Assembly (NCBI GenBank): GCA_003118195.1
Contig: BEXV01000323.1
Span: forward strand, 84,431 to 136,664
Length of the DNA stretch: 52,234 nucleotides
Direction: 5' to 3'
Source: Hemicentrotus pulcherrimus
Taxonomy: Eukaryota; Echinodermata; Echinoidea; Camarodonta; Strongylocentrotidae
In this document: positions 11,796 to 23,830 of the stretch, one piece after another
Layout of the letters: every line of letters starts with the position of its first letter
Numbering within the stretch: position 1 is the stretch's first letter
Translations under genes and position numbers: made by a program
Notes under the pieces: generated by a model
What the model was told of the DNA's origin: nothing
The model's database searches: none
What the model saw: only the letters and a program-made list of their open reading frames with translations

Positions 11796-13222
11796 CTCCC
11801 CATGACGATCAATTGACGATAAGTTCATATAGACTCTAAGAATACTCCTGCCAATTCTTACTTTGATTTACTGTGTAATATAATTTATTTATTGGATGTT
11901 TTATTATGCAGCTGGTTACATTGATTTGACGTGTTGGGATGCAAGCCCGAAATCTTTAGCTGACAGCTGAACGGATACCCTGATCTGCAATTCTGTTATG
12001 ATGGACCTGCCCCCTTCTGTTCGGCATGTAACTGGTCGCTGCGCGCACAGCACCAATATTTGCGAGAGTAATGGACATGTTAATATTTTGCCGGAGGACA
12101 CACATTGCAAGTGGTAATTGATGTCATGGTGCTCCAGCATAATGTGCGTCTTTGAATAAACGAACTCTAACTCCTTTTAAGCCCTTAATATAAATGACCA
12201 CATTTGTAGTGCACCTGCGCATTTTAAATTATATATAATTTTGTTATTCATATGAAGCATCATGTAAATCAGATTTAGTTATTCTAACTCGGGGGAAGGG
12301 GATGTGCAGTGCCGTGCTTACACAAAAATAATTCATTCGGACTATTAAAATGAAAAGAAATTGCTAAAGAGCAAGACATTGGCGATTTAACGTGCATTGG
12401 TCATTGAGTTAAAGAGATCTTTCATTAAATCAACTTATCAGTTGATATCATTATAAAATTAACACGAGTTTTAGGCAGGTGTTTAAGAATAGGTCGGATT
12501 CCCAAGGGATAGAGCTTATTCCATCGGCCCTCCTTTAGTTGTCCGGATACTACAAATGGGTGAAATTCTAATGAACGAAAGAACCATGCAATCTTTGGTG
12601 TCTATGTTGAAGACACACATGAATGAAATATTTGCTCTGAAAGTCAAAAGTGTGGTGCATCCTCGGCTCATCCTGTGTCTCCGCAGGAATCCCCATCCTT
12701 ATCCCCATCCTAATCCACATCCTAATCCCCATCTTCCACCCTTTTCAAAACATTACAAGCTGACGACAAATGTTAACCTCCCTCTACCAATGTGAAGTGA
12801 CAATATAATCAGCCAACCTCAAAGCTTTAGGGGGAAACAGTTTGTCGTTTTTTGTTTGTACGTAGAACTTGAGAGATTTTTGGTTCGAAACTGAATTTTT
12901 AACTATAGGTCCAGCATGGTTTTGATACCTAGTAATCATCCCGACTTGAACCACAATGTTTTCTGGTGGCTTCGATAACTCACCTATAATATATGTTATT
13001 AATACTTAAATGGATAATATAAAATATTAAGGAGTCTGGAATATGATGCGAGCTTGTCTTCTCTTCTGCCGCCACAGTTCCTCTTTCCATCTTATCCAAA
13101 CATCACTTAGTTAACGACAAGCAATTAACCTCGCTCCAGCAAAGTATAGTGACACTAATCCATCGTTAAGCAGCGGAATAACGATTGTCTGTCTCTTCTG
13201 AAGAATTACACTCTCCCTGCTT
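11796..13222. other. No firm gene; GC-richer patch and short CCCCATCCTAAT repeat
   Basis: At 11940-12140 a GC-richer patch is open in several frames on both strands, including a 74-codon minus frame. The openness in several frames at once argues against reading any one as coding. At about 12690-12737 a 12-bp unit close to CCCCATCCTAAT repeats about four times. The remainder shows nothing recognisable. Confidence 0.45.
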
Positions 13223-13440
13223 TAACCTTGTCATTTGTAAGAGCCGTGTAGACCCCCTCAAACGTCATTGCGACCATCAGAGAGTTTAACCTTGTTATCA
13301 CCATGGGGTGGGTAGACTTCCCCCAAGCATCATCCTTCCATCAGAGACTATAACCTTGTCATCACCATGGGGTGGGTAGACTTCCCCCAAGCATCATCCT
13401 TCCATCAGAGACTATGTGGACTTCCTCAAGCATCACACCG
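13223..13440. repeat. 64-bp tandem repeat, about 3.4 units
   Basis: Units start with TAACCTTGT at 13223, 13287 and 13351, exactly 64 bp apart. The second and third are nearly identical and contain ATCACCATGGGGTGGGTAGA and CATCCTTCCATCAGAGACTA. The first unit is diverged. A partial fourth unit (GTGGACTTCCTCAAGCATCA) follows and has lost the middle. Most identity is between the two central units, so that duplication is the most recent. Confidence 0.9.
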
Positions 13441-14895
13441 TGTCCATGATCATGTTGTGAGTCTTGCCTGTTTTCATATAGGATCATCGTACCGGAGGAC
13501 TTTGCTGACATAATGGACCCAAATTATGGACAAAGCTTTAAAGGGAAAATAATGACCGTTATTAAAGTACAGGTCTTTGTTCTGTATTGGTGAAAACTAA
13601 TGATGATAGATGAAAACATATTCTCAATTACCACTAAGTTTTTTCAAACACATGCTGAGCATTTTACTTCGCTCGACCTTTTTGGTCGGAATTCTTCGAA
13701 AACATGTCAATGTAAAAGCATAACCTTTTAAAACATTTTTCAATCATACATTCGAGTTTCATGTCCCAGTCCAGACCATTCACCTTCCACAATGACCTCG
13801 AGCTCTTTACGAAATACAAAGATCTCTGGAGCCGATTTGTTTTATTGGATGTTGCACTTATGTTAGCAATCTCAATATTATTATGTTCCTGTGTTTCTTC
13901 ACTTTAATGGGTTACTTTAGAAGCTCTCTAAAGCCTGAAATAATCCAAAAACGACTTAAATTGGCAGCGCATGACCGTATATGGATGTATGTTAGGAAAG
14001 GTTCAATAAACTACATAATGGTCCGGTTCTTCCCGGCTTCATCTTTGACAATAAATGAAAAATGTCAGTGTATTTGGTCTTCAGGGAGGAAGCCTAGTAA
14101 CCACAAGCCGCATTGGTATCTTCTTTTGTGCTTCAGGTGTACCAAGGTAAAATTGTTATCATTATTATACATATACCTGAACCGTCCAACCTGCAGACGG
14201 TTTAATTTCATCACCGTTAGAAATACAAAATAATACACCAACGTAAAAAAAAAAAAAATAGCAACAGCAGCAAGTAACAAAAAACATCTACAGCAACTTT
14301 CCGATACCTTGCAACTTTAACTCAGGTGATATGACCAGCAGTAACCTTCATCGGCAAAATTTTATTCGTTTAATATTTGATAATATTATACCCTTAAGGG
14401 GATTACTTCAGGAATATTGCGGCGTAGTTTCAATGAGCGCTGTGTTTGATAAACGTGAAGATGAAAGTAGAAGTAGCCAAGGAATCTGCGGAGTAATGTC
14501 GTGAAAAGTTTAGGCTTATGAAGTTTTCTTTTCTTCTTTGAGCCCGATGTTTTAAGAATTCCTTTTTAACCACTGTGCTTATTGGTGCTTATCGTTAAAA
14601 TTTGAGAGATATTATAAATGCCAAAAGGTGAGTGTTGTTCCTATTTTTGCATGAGCGGAAAAGTGGGAGTACTTCAAAGTGAACACAACACTCCAATTTT
14701 GATTAATTAACTTTAAGATACTTCGGAATTCAGGGGGCCATGCACCTTGCATTTTGGTTGTGACGTAATTGAAGACAACGGCATCACAGACTGAGTAGTT
14801 TGATATTAAAGCAGAGAGTAGTTTTGAGAAGAATGTTTGTAAAAGATGGATCCTGATGAAGTATAACCATCTTGCGTTTTGTCACCTGTGCTAAA
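13441..14895. other. No supported gene
   Basis: A 116-codon frame at 13883-14233 overlaps an alternative open frame bounded by a fair acceptor (GTCTTCAG) and donor (CCAAG/GTAAAA) near 14087-14148. Neither has a recognisable product. An A-run lies at 14246-14259. Confidence 0.4.
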
Positions 14896-14913
14896 ATGGG
14901 GCGTCGGAAACAG
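14896..14913 (+). CDS. Possible first coding exon, M-G-R-R-K-Q
   Basis: CTAAAATGGGG gives an ATG in a good initiation context. It is followed by five codons (G R R K Q) and then a GT donor (CAG/GTAATC) at 14914. M-x-R-R-K-Q is the N-terminal start of the NuRD-recruiting motif of SALL, FOG, BCL11 and Teashirt-type zinc-finger proteins, and in several of these a short first exon encodes it. In the families I know the first exon continues past Q, whereas this one would stop there. Eighteen bases can easily arise by chance, and no downstream zinc-finger exon was found in the window. Confidence 0.15.
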
Positions 14914-17900
14914 GTAATCTAAAGCAGAATCATAGGTACAGATTTACTACACTATGTGAAGGTGCGGATCAACATCCTTGGTCCATTAAACAAATCGTTC
15001 AAGGTTCGTAGAAACAGCGTGGTGAACAAAAAGAGATATCGAGCGCAATATTGTAATATAAAGTATAATACAACCAACGTCTTTTTGTTTATATATATCG
15101 CGCTCTAAGGACTTGCCGAATTCTTCCTTCAACAAATGTTATACGATAGCGTATGAATATATATTACAATACTATTTTCTTTAAAAATAATTGCACCTTT
15201 TAAAGATTAGAAGCCTCACAAATCTTTCTCTTGAATGCAAAGCCCATTCTGTAATCACTCAATAGAGATTTGGTGTATTTCGGTGGTGAAAAGATATCCT
15301 AAATTCCATTGCCGGGGGAAGGGTACGGAAATGAGAAGCTGAGTAAGTATAGTTCATACACCTGAATGTACTTCATGAATATCTTACTCGAGCTACAAAT
15401 AGAAACCATCTGTCAGGTGTAGACGTTGAGTGCATGGCTCAATCGTTAAAAGTAAGGTTATATATTGAACAATATTAACCTTGTGCATTGTGCCCAAAAT
15501 TTAATGTGCACATTGGAATACGTTTGCTAAAACAGTAGTAAATGTAAAACAAATCTGGTATTGCTGTGCTTTCAACCAGAGTGATTTGGATATTCTTTTT
15601 TCCCGTTGTTTTTCAAGTGTGTTGAAGGAACATAGAACATCGTGAAGAATCACCTGCATGTTTTAGGTCAATATATGAATTTATCTGTTAGATTTTAAAT
15701 TTGGGAAAATCGCAGGTGTTTTTTCTGCATTGATACTCGATAGCCATGACTGAATTGATTCTTAGGTCCGGGTTATAAACCGTGATATAAAGTGAAAGCG
15801 AATGAGAACACTCCTTTCCCCTATCCACCCATCCACCCACTTGAGGCCCTGGGAACGTGCGTAATTGGTTGTAAATTTCGACGTTTTACAGGGGGTGGTA
15901 GTTGAGCCGTTCTAAGCTGTCACGCTTACAAGTTGTCTCGTCTAACCTCGTAATGAGGGACTTCAATTCACACTTGATTCTTACACGTTTGAGATGTTGT
16001 ACACTGATTTGGTTGTTCTTGATGAGGAGAGCTTCTTATCTAGACTTGATGTGAACTTAGAATCAGCGTGGTACAACATAAGTGGTGCATAGAATAGAAA
16101 TTCATGCAAAGGACTTAATAATGGGAGACGCTTTTCAATTAAAGATTGGATTGAACAAACTTTTCCAATGGGTGTAATTTCCGCTTGTCTTATCTAATCA
16201 AGTTGACATGTTAATCTTCATTTTGGCAAATTGATCTTTTCAATCAGATTTTTCATAAGACGTCTTTTGTCGTCTCTTACTGAATTTGTTAGTGAATATT
16301 TATTTTAACAATTGGTCAACAAAATCTACATTTTTGTTTGTGGCTGTGCTTCCCAGTTTTTCCCCTGGATTTGAGTGTAGATTTATACGTTGAGTTCAAC
16401 TCCAATGTTTTGAATATAACAACACAAGTCGAGATGCTGTTCATAAACTCTTCAGATTGTATCGAATTAATTACGATCGGCTACACAAAATTCGATAGTC
16501 ATTCATTTTTTGTCATGAGCCGATCTGCAATTTTATCGAAGGGGGCCAAATTCTAAAAGTGCGACAAAGGAACAGATTTTTTTAAATTTACCTTTTTGGG
16601 TTAATACGATAGCTGAATTATACACACGCACACATACACAAGCAGAAAAGAAAATCGTGCCAAATCTAAAATATTTTAATGAGCATAAAAAAAGGATGGC
16701 AAAAATACCTCTGACCCCACCCAGATCCACCAACTTCTTCTTTTATAATTCAAACCATGCTTTATATGTTTGTTGAGCCATTTCAGATGTGAATCATTCA
16801 CAGTGCGTTTGCCGGGAGAATTATTGACAAACCACTAGAGATGAAGACTCGCTTACATTTCAATAGACGGAAGGTGTAGAATGTGAAATAGAAATGAATC
16901 GTGATGAGTTCAATCTTGAGGATGACGAGACGAGGTTGATATTCGATAGCATTATCAAAATACAAAAAAATACGACATGAATCAAAAACTGATAAGAGCG
17001 AGTCAAATAGACAAATATTTGATTTAATTCAAAAGGATGAGTTAGGCATTCCCACCGCTTTTCTCATGGCATACTGAAGATTACGATTTTAATTCGTGTT
17101 AAGGACATCAAAGAACAATGTTTTCCTGGGTGCTTTTTATAGAAAATAAAAGCAAATAAGCAAGAAAGTATACACTGGCATGTTTTGCAGTATATGTGAA
17201 AAGCTCGTTTCAAAGAATTTTCTGGAGATAACATAGCTCAATGGTACCATGATATTATTAAACAAACTTTGCTGTGAAACATTTATGTATACATGTATAG
17301 ATGAGACTGGAGAAGGATTTTCTAAGTAAAGTCGGAGAGAGCTGACCATATACGAAAGACATCGAAGAGAAAGGAGATTATGATAAAGAAGTAAGTGTAA
17401 TCTGAAATTGCACCTGAGTAAAAAAAAAGACTTGTCTGAGCGCTTCAAATCGAAATAAAATAAAATAAAATATCAAACAAAAGAGCAAGCACCAACAACA
17501 CCAACAACAATCAGAAGAACAGAACCATTATTTACCCTTGAGGGTCTGCTAGAGTTAATGGAGGTGTAGGTTTCGATTTTCTTCTCGCAAATTGAGCTTA
17601 ATCTGTTCTGAGAGCTCCCATCTTTCATCACTTCACTACTTCGAGTACAGGTGTACCACACACGACATCCTAGGGCCAGGAGAGTAATTACATTTTCGTC
17701 CCTTTGTAAGAGTTATGTCATTCATCTCCACTATGGCGACACACACAGGGTGGTGATTAAGTGGTGTTACATATCCTATTCGCACCAACGTGACGAATGC
17801 CAGACCGACAGCAGACTGAACCTAACAATAAAAATAAAAATCTCCAAACGGAAAAGAATCAGTCGCTTTGGAATCGGTGTGGGGTCGGTGTATCAGTGCG

Positions 17901-19250
17901 ACTTAAATATGAACCGTGTTGGAAGTTTTTATTTCTATTGAGAAGGTGCTATAGTATGTAGATCATCAATGATCAGAGTAGAGCTTACATCATCATCGTA
18001 ACGGGAAACTTTGGTCCGCATTTAACTAATTCAGTTAAAACTGACCCTGGTTCTGAGATTACGTGGAAGAAAGGAACAACTTAAACCCAGCGTCGGGTTT
18101 CAATTTAAATAGAACATGGGTCGTGTAGGTTTAGATCAATGATCTATAGAGAATAGGATACATCGTCGGGATGAGACACTTTATGTGTACCTCTGAGATT
18201 CCCTGAGTAGTGATCGTTGCATCAGCGAAATGGGACACTGTAGATTTCCATCGATACAAACCAAATTGTTTTTTTTTTTTCAGTGTTGAAAATCTGCATA
18301 TTTTTCCAAACTGCTTTCAACTTCCTTTATAAAATCTGGAGTATTCGGCGACAATGCCATTTAATGTAAATCTTATGTAATGTATGTTTTTTCATATCTT
18401 TGTTGTGAACTTATCATAATCTACGTGAAATTTTGGGAACCTCGCCTCATTTCTGCTGTATGTTTATGTAAAGACTGTTTTACATTCATCTGATACGAGA
18501 GGGAAACAAATGTGTTTTCAAGTTGTAATCTTGAATGGTTTACTTTACAGACTGTACGTGGCCTCCTCGAAGTTGCTAGAAGGATAATCCGCTTTAAAAA
18601 AGAAAAACATCTTTCTTTAAAGTGATCTATGTTTACTAGCTGCATAGTCTCATTAAGTTGTAGGGTTGGGAGGATTGGGGTTAGGGTTTATTTGGGCCAT
18701 TAGTCATTGTATTGATAACATTTCCCTCCCCAATTAAGCACTTTATGAAGTCCTTATGCTATTCATTGAAGAGGAAGATATTCAATCAAGGATTATACGC
18801 CCACAGGAAAATCAATCAGATCTCCTTGGCGAATTGCATCTTTTTCAGTTACTGATTTCAAATATAATTATTTGGTTTCTATGTTTAGCGGAGTAGGCTC
18901 ACAGTTTATTAGTTTAAAGGCAATCATCGATTTACTATCCGATTTTCGTGAACTATATTCATTCCTTAAACATGGCACTCGCCTGGTTATAAGTGAAAAT
19001 GTTTTTTGAAATCTTGTAGAAGACGTTACTATTCCGGTTTTAAGGTTATGAGAAGGTATTGTTTTGTCTTGTGTTGTGCTCACTTTTTCACGTTTTCATC
19101 CCCTAATTCTCTTCCCCGTTTCTCTTCAATTAGTTTTCCCATTTATTTGACATATTACGGAAAAGGAATTCATTTGGTTTCTTATTTTTTCTGAATGTGA
19201 TTTGATGTTTTAGCAACTTTGGTGTCTACCTATTTTGCGTTCACCTTATC
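14914..19250. other. Intron-like or intergenic DNA, no firm gene
   Basis: Two weak exon-like stretches lie here. At 15946-16092 a plus frame of 48 codons has an acidic, ordinary composition (includes TFEMLYTDLVVLDEESFLS). At 18551-18625 a strong acceptor (GGTTTACTTTACAG) opens 24 basic codons ending in TGA. Neither has a recognisable family or partner exon. CA-rich simple sequence occurs at about 16621-16642. Confidence 0.4.
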
Positions 19251-19254
19251 CCCG

Positions 19255-19565
19255 TACCACTGCATCATTTCCTTCACCCCTTCTGTCCCTTCTCTGTTCT
19301 CTCTCTCCCTCTCTTTCTATTTCCTCCGACTAACTTCCTTCCCCTTCCTTGTCTCCCTGCTTACCACTCCTCACTTTTGCTCATCCTCCACTATACCTCC
19401 TTGTCTCATCCCACCTCTACTACCTAGTACACCCTTATTTCATATTTCCCTTCTTCCTGCTTGCAGCCTTTCATTCTCTCTCACCCTACATCACCCCTCC
19501 CGGTCTGACTTCCCCCTTCTTTACCCCCTTCCCCAGACTATCAGAGACTCCACCCATTCTAGATA
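19255..19565. repeat. Pyrimidine-rich tract, about 310 bp
   Basis: The plus strand is dominated by C and T (CTCTCTCTCCCTCTC-type runs) with scattered A. Two long frames in it, rich in Ser, Pro, Leu and Phe, are artefacts of this composition. A similar tract lies at about 48930-49345. Confidence 0.8.
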
Positions 19566-19639
19566 CCCGTTCAGCACCCCATCGACACCCAGCTGGAGTG
19601 CACTTTATGAGAAACTCCTAGGGAATGCTTAGAGGTCCT

Positions 19640-20190
19640 TACGCGTACTCCAGTGATAAAAAACTTCCATAGTAGATGAGGAATGATGAAGGATGGCAAG
19701 TCAATTAGAGCTTGGAGATCAATCAGACATTTTTTAAAGGCGAAGTGTTGTGCAACTGCAGTGTCTCAATTGCCACAAGGAGGAAAACTTTGAATATGCA
19801 GTTTTTACCCTTCCAAAAATCCTCGATGAGCGCCGCCGTGGGCAAAGTCATTAGCTTACGTGTAATATTAATGAGCATATTTTTCTTCTAAAATCTGTCT
19901 GATATTTTTGTTCGGCTAACAAATATTTTCAGTTGAAATAGAACATAGAATGGGACTTGTTTATAATATTCAAATATTCCGATTCTAATAACAGGTTTAC
20001 CACTTAAAACATAATACGTTATGTTCGTGTAGTTTACACAAAATATTAAAAATGACAAACTTATCTGACTGACTGAATGTTAAAAAAATCCATTAGAGAG
20101 CTCCTATATTTACTGAATATTAAAAAAATGTACCTTTAAAAAAGCTACTGAATATAAAGGCAAAAATATATCTATCACAAATAAGTAAGC
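19640..20190. other. No gene seen
   Basis: AT-rich sequence with no frames of note. It lies immediately upstream of the SINE/LINE block. Confidence 0.5.
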
Positions 20191-20375
20191 TTTAGAAGAG
20201 CAGTGGACTCGTAACCGGGAGATCCAAGTTCGAAACCTAGTTTGGTAAGGCATTAATCCTAATTTGACTCGCTCGAAGAGGACTTAAATCAGACAGTCCC
20301 CTGGCTGTGTACAAACATACGCATGCTTTCTTTACGGTTAGGTAAAAGCAATCAACCAAACATTTTTGGGGGGAG
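20191..20375 (+). mobile_element. tRNA-derived SINE
   Basis: A tRNA-like 3' half is present, with an anticodon-arm-like GGACTCGTAACCGGGAGATCC followed by a B box AGTTCGAAACC (20227-20237). The body carries TTTGGTAAGGCATTAATCC, CAGTCCCCTGGCTGTGTAC and ACAAACATACGCATGC, then T-rich sequence. The tail shares its CCCCTGG and ACAAACATACRCATGC blocks with the minus-strand SINE at 330-495. The A-box half is weak or lost. From 20284 on, this tail is duplicated at 22002. Confidence 0.7.
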
Positions 20376-20469
20376 AAAATATCATAAAAATATGATATGG
20401 AATAAGAGATGCACGTAACATAAGGAGACGTCGATTATAACACTGAAAATGGCACAGAATATGGCACTT

Positions 20470-21910
20470 TCAAATTGAGTTTATTTATTTTCACATTTCA
20501 GATGCAGAAATAATACAGATAACAAAATATACATAAAAGACATATTGTTTCATAATTTAAAAATGATTATATTAATTGACAAGGGTAATCATCACATTTG
20601 TTTGACAACTCAAAGATTTAAACGAAACCCAGCCAAAAGTACAAACTGTGAAATGTGCAGGAACCTATAGAAAAACAGAGCTTGTAAAGAATAGGTTCCT
20701 GGGAGACTTGTAAATGACAGGGACAGAAAATGTTTACTATACAGAGAGGTACATTCTTAAGATTAAGACGGAAGTAATTTGACAAATGATTGTTTGCGAG
20801 TTCAATACAATACAATGCAGAAAAAAAGAAAGAAAAAAGAAATACATTAAAACGTAGAGGAGTAACGAGCCAATACATAACAGAGTATGCACTTATTTCT
20901 ACTACACATCTTTGCACCACCTGAACGTTTACAAAAACCGAACAATAGAAATCATGAATTATTCATTCCTTTCTGTTAAAATTCACTTATGTCACACTGG
21001 CAAAAGAACGCCTAAAATTGCAAATGAACTGTAAAATGAATTGCAAATGGTACACGTTATAAGAAAAAAGAACATTATACATGAAATGTCTAATCATCAT
21101 TATTATTGTATGCATTCAACAAATGTAGCTTGAGTTTATATTTGAATTGATGAATAGAAGAAGGGTGAAGTAAATCAGGATGAAGATTGTATACAATAAT
21201 ATACACAATTTTGTTTTGAGAAAATGAAGTGCGTGATCGGGGGATGTGAAAATCATTCCTTTTCCTACTAGGGTATGAATGAATATCCAAATTCTGAGTG
21301 AAAGGAGAAGCAATAGAATCAGGCAATTCATTTGTTTTAAGTTGATACATGAAAATACCCAAATTGTAGAGAAATATATCAGACACATGTAAAAGGTTAT
21401 TGTTGAAAAATAAGATGTTTGAATGTGACCGGAAACTAACATTGTATATTATTCTCAGGGCTCTTTTGAATGACCAATAAGCTATGCAGTTGAGTCTTAG
21501 AGCAGTTGCCCCAATCTAGAATACCGTAATTTAAATAAGGGAAAATTTAGGTGGAGTGTAGATTCAACACGACATCAAGAGGAAAGAAGTGTTCAAGTCT
21601 TTTGATGACGCCAGTATTTCGTGACAAAAGTTTACATAAATTTCCAACGTGCGTTAAGTTAATTTTACAGTCCATTACAAGACCAAGAAATTTTGTGTGT
21701 TCAACAAATAAAATGTTTGTGTCATTTATGGAAATCATTTATGGCATTAATCCACTCCAAAACAGATAGTAATTCATTGCTGGGGGGGGGGAGAGTTTGG
21801 AAATCATTAATGTAAAGTGGGAACAAGAGTGGACCAAGGACGGATCCTTGCGGGACACCACAAGTGATATGTCGTAGACATGAATCATGATCATTTAAAT
21901 TATGTCGATA
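20470..21910 (-). pseudogene. Non-LTR retrotransposon (LINE) remnant, copy 1
   Basis: On the minus strand the LINE reads from the reverse-transcriptase palm to the 3' end. The GVPQGS motif is encoded at plus 21842-21859, followed by L-G-P-L-L-F. The thumb-like segment (VEHTKFLGLVMDCKINL) is at about 21550-21738. A C-terminal domain with NLDIHSYPSRKRNDFHIP lies at 21090-21386. The FADD catalytic block is deleted and the frame is broken, so no enzyme can be made. The 3' end is A/T-rich with AATAAATAAAC on the minus strand near 20470. The motifs place it in the CR1/Jockey range of LINEs; the clade is unresolved. It is 5' truncated. Confidence 0.85.
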
Positions 21911-21914
21911 TNCT

Positions 21915-22005
21915 TATCTGATGTTCTTCCACACTTGCATAATGAAAAATGATAAAGTTCACGAATTATTTTTCACCTCTTCCCACAACTCAACCTTCTC
22001 TTTAA
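21915..22005. repeat. Dispersed repeat piece, also at 48.3 kb
   Basis: TATCTGATGTTCTTCCACAC, TTGCATAAT, TTCACCTCTTCCCA and CCTTCTCTTTAA occur here and, in the same order and spacing, at 48291-48379. The piece lies exactly between the two LINE blocks and just after the N at 21912. Confidence 0.8.
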
Positions 22006-22189
22006 ATCAGACAGTCCCCTGGTTGTGTACAAACATGCACATGCTTTCTTTACGGTTAGGTAAAAGCAATCAACCAAACATTTTTTTTTTTTTGGAGAAA
22101 ATATCATAAAATCATGATGTGGAATTAGAGATGCACGTAACATAAGGAGACGTCGATTATTACACTGAAAATGGCACAGAAAATGGCAT

Positions 22190-23830
22190 TTTCAAATTGA
22201 GTTTATTTATTTTCGCATTTCACATGCAGAAATAATACAGATAACAAAATATACATAAAAGACATATTGTTTCATAATTTAAAAAAAAAATGATTATATT
22301 AATTGACAAGGGTAATCATCACATTTGTTTGACAACTAATATTATTTAAACGAAACCCAGACAAAAGTACAAACTGTGAAATATGCAGGAACTTATAGAA
22401 AAGCAGAGCTTGTAAAGAATAGGTTCCTGGGAGACTTGTTGAATGACAGGAACAGAAAATGTTTACTGTAGAGAGAGGTACATTATTCAAATTAAGACGG
22501 CAGTAATTTGACAAATAATTGTTTGCGAGTTCAATACAATACAATACAGAAAAAAAGAAAGAACGAAGAATTACATTAAAACGAAGAGGAGTAACGAGCC
22601 AATACAAAACAGAGTATGCACTTATTTCTACTACACATCTTTGCACCACCTGAACGTTTACAGAAACCGAACAATAGAAATCATGAATTATTCATTCCTT
22701 TCTGTTAAAAATTCACTTATGTCACACAGCCAAAAGAACGCCTAAAATTCCAAATGAACTGTAAAATGAATTGTAAAATGGTACACGTTATAAGAAAAAA
22801 GAACATTATACATGAAATGTCTAATCATCATTATCATTGTATGCATTCAACAAATGTAGCTTGAGTTTATATTTAAATTGATGAATAGAAGAAGGGTGAA
22901 GTAAATCGGGATGAAGATTGTTCCAAAAAGACGGACTAGTATACTTAATTTTTTTGAGAAAATGAAATGCGTAAACGGGGATATGAAAATCATTCCTTTT
23001 CCTACTAGGGTATGAATGGATATCCAAATTCTGAGTGAAAGGAGAAGCGATAGAATCAGGCAATTCATTTGTTGTAAGTAGATACATGAAAATACCCAAA
23101 TTATAGTGAAATATATCAGACACATGTAAAAGGTTATTGTTGAAAAATAAGATGTTTGAATGTGACCGGCAACCAACATTGTAAATTATTCTCAGGGCTC
23201 TTTTGAATGACCAATAAGCTATGCAGTTAAGTCTTGGAGCAGTTGCCCCAATCTAGAATACCGTAATTTAAATAAGGGAACATTTAGGTGGAGTATAGAT
23301 TCAACACGACATCAAGAGGAAAGAAGTGTTTAAGTCTTTTGATGACGCCAGTATTTCGTGACAAAAGTTTACACAAATTTCCAACGTGCGTTAAGTTAAT
23401 TTTACAGTCCATTACAAGACCAAGAAACTTTGTGTGTTCAACAAATAAAATGTTTGTGTCATTTATGGAAATGTTACCAGGTAGTGATGTTATGGAGTTA
23501 CTAAAAGCATATAGTTCGTTTTAGTCACATTAAGGGATTATTTATTGGCATTAATCCACTCCAAAACATATAGTAATTCATTGCTTACAACGTCAGCAAT
23601 AATATTAAGATTTGGATGAGTAAAGAAAATATTGGAATCATCGGCAAATAGTTTGAATGACAAAATGGGGGGGGGGAGTTTGGAAATCATTAATGTAAAG
23701 TGGGAACAAGAGTGGACCAAGGAAAGATCCTTGCGGGAAACCACAAGTGATATGTCGTAGACATGAATCATGATCATTTAAATTATGTCGATTTTGTCTT
23801 GAAATGTATGCTATTTCTTTTAATGTAACA
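22190..23830 (-). pseudogene. Non-LTR retrotransposon (LINE) remnant, copy 2
   Basis: The fuller copy. Minus-strand palm motifs are present: a PQGS block at plus 23725-23742 (here G-F-P-Q-G-S instead of the usual G-V-P-Q-G-S) and the catalytic FADD at 23637-23648 (LFADDSNIFFTH). The FADD-containing frame runs 23777 to 23538 and then meets a stop after EWINANK. The thumb-like segment follows. The C-terminal NLDIHSYPSRKRNDFHIP segment ends in a stop at about 22821. A run of about 10 C on the minus strand (plus about 23668-23677) shifts the frame between PQGS and FADD. Open LINE-like sequence continues upstream to at least 23820. Multiple stops and shifts show it is dead. Confidence 0.88.

Larger units (their letters stand above)
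20284..23792. repeat. Direct duplication of a SINE-tail/LINE block
   Basis: Two highly similar blocks occur in the same orientation: 20284-21910 and 22002-23792. Each starts at TTAAATCAGACAGTCCCCTGG inside the SINE tail, runs through the LINE 3' end and ends in the middle of the LINE at AATTATGTCGAT. The first copy is shorter because of internal deletions of about 70 bp (after 21735) and about 85 bp (at about 21780). Between the blocks lies a 91-bp piece of another repeat and a single N at 21912. The second copy continues into LINE sequence past 23792, so the break in copy one is not a natural insertion end. Confidence 0.9.

Noticed and set aside
17957..18210. Two-copy degenerate repeat around GATCATCAATGATC and GATCAATGATC
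   Set aside because: Shared words are short and their spacing inconsistent; not distinguishable from chance by eye.
19219..19632. 137-codon frame rich in Ser, Pro, Leu and Phe
   Set aside because: It lies in a pyrimidine-rich tract, and the composition alone explains the lack of stops.
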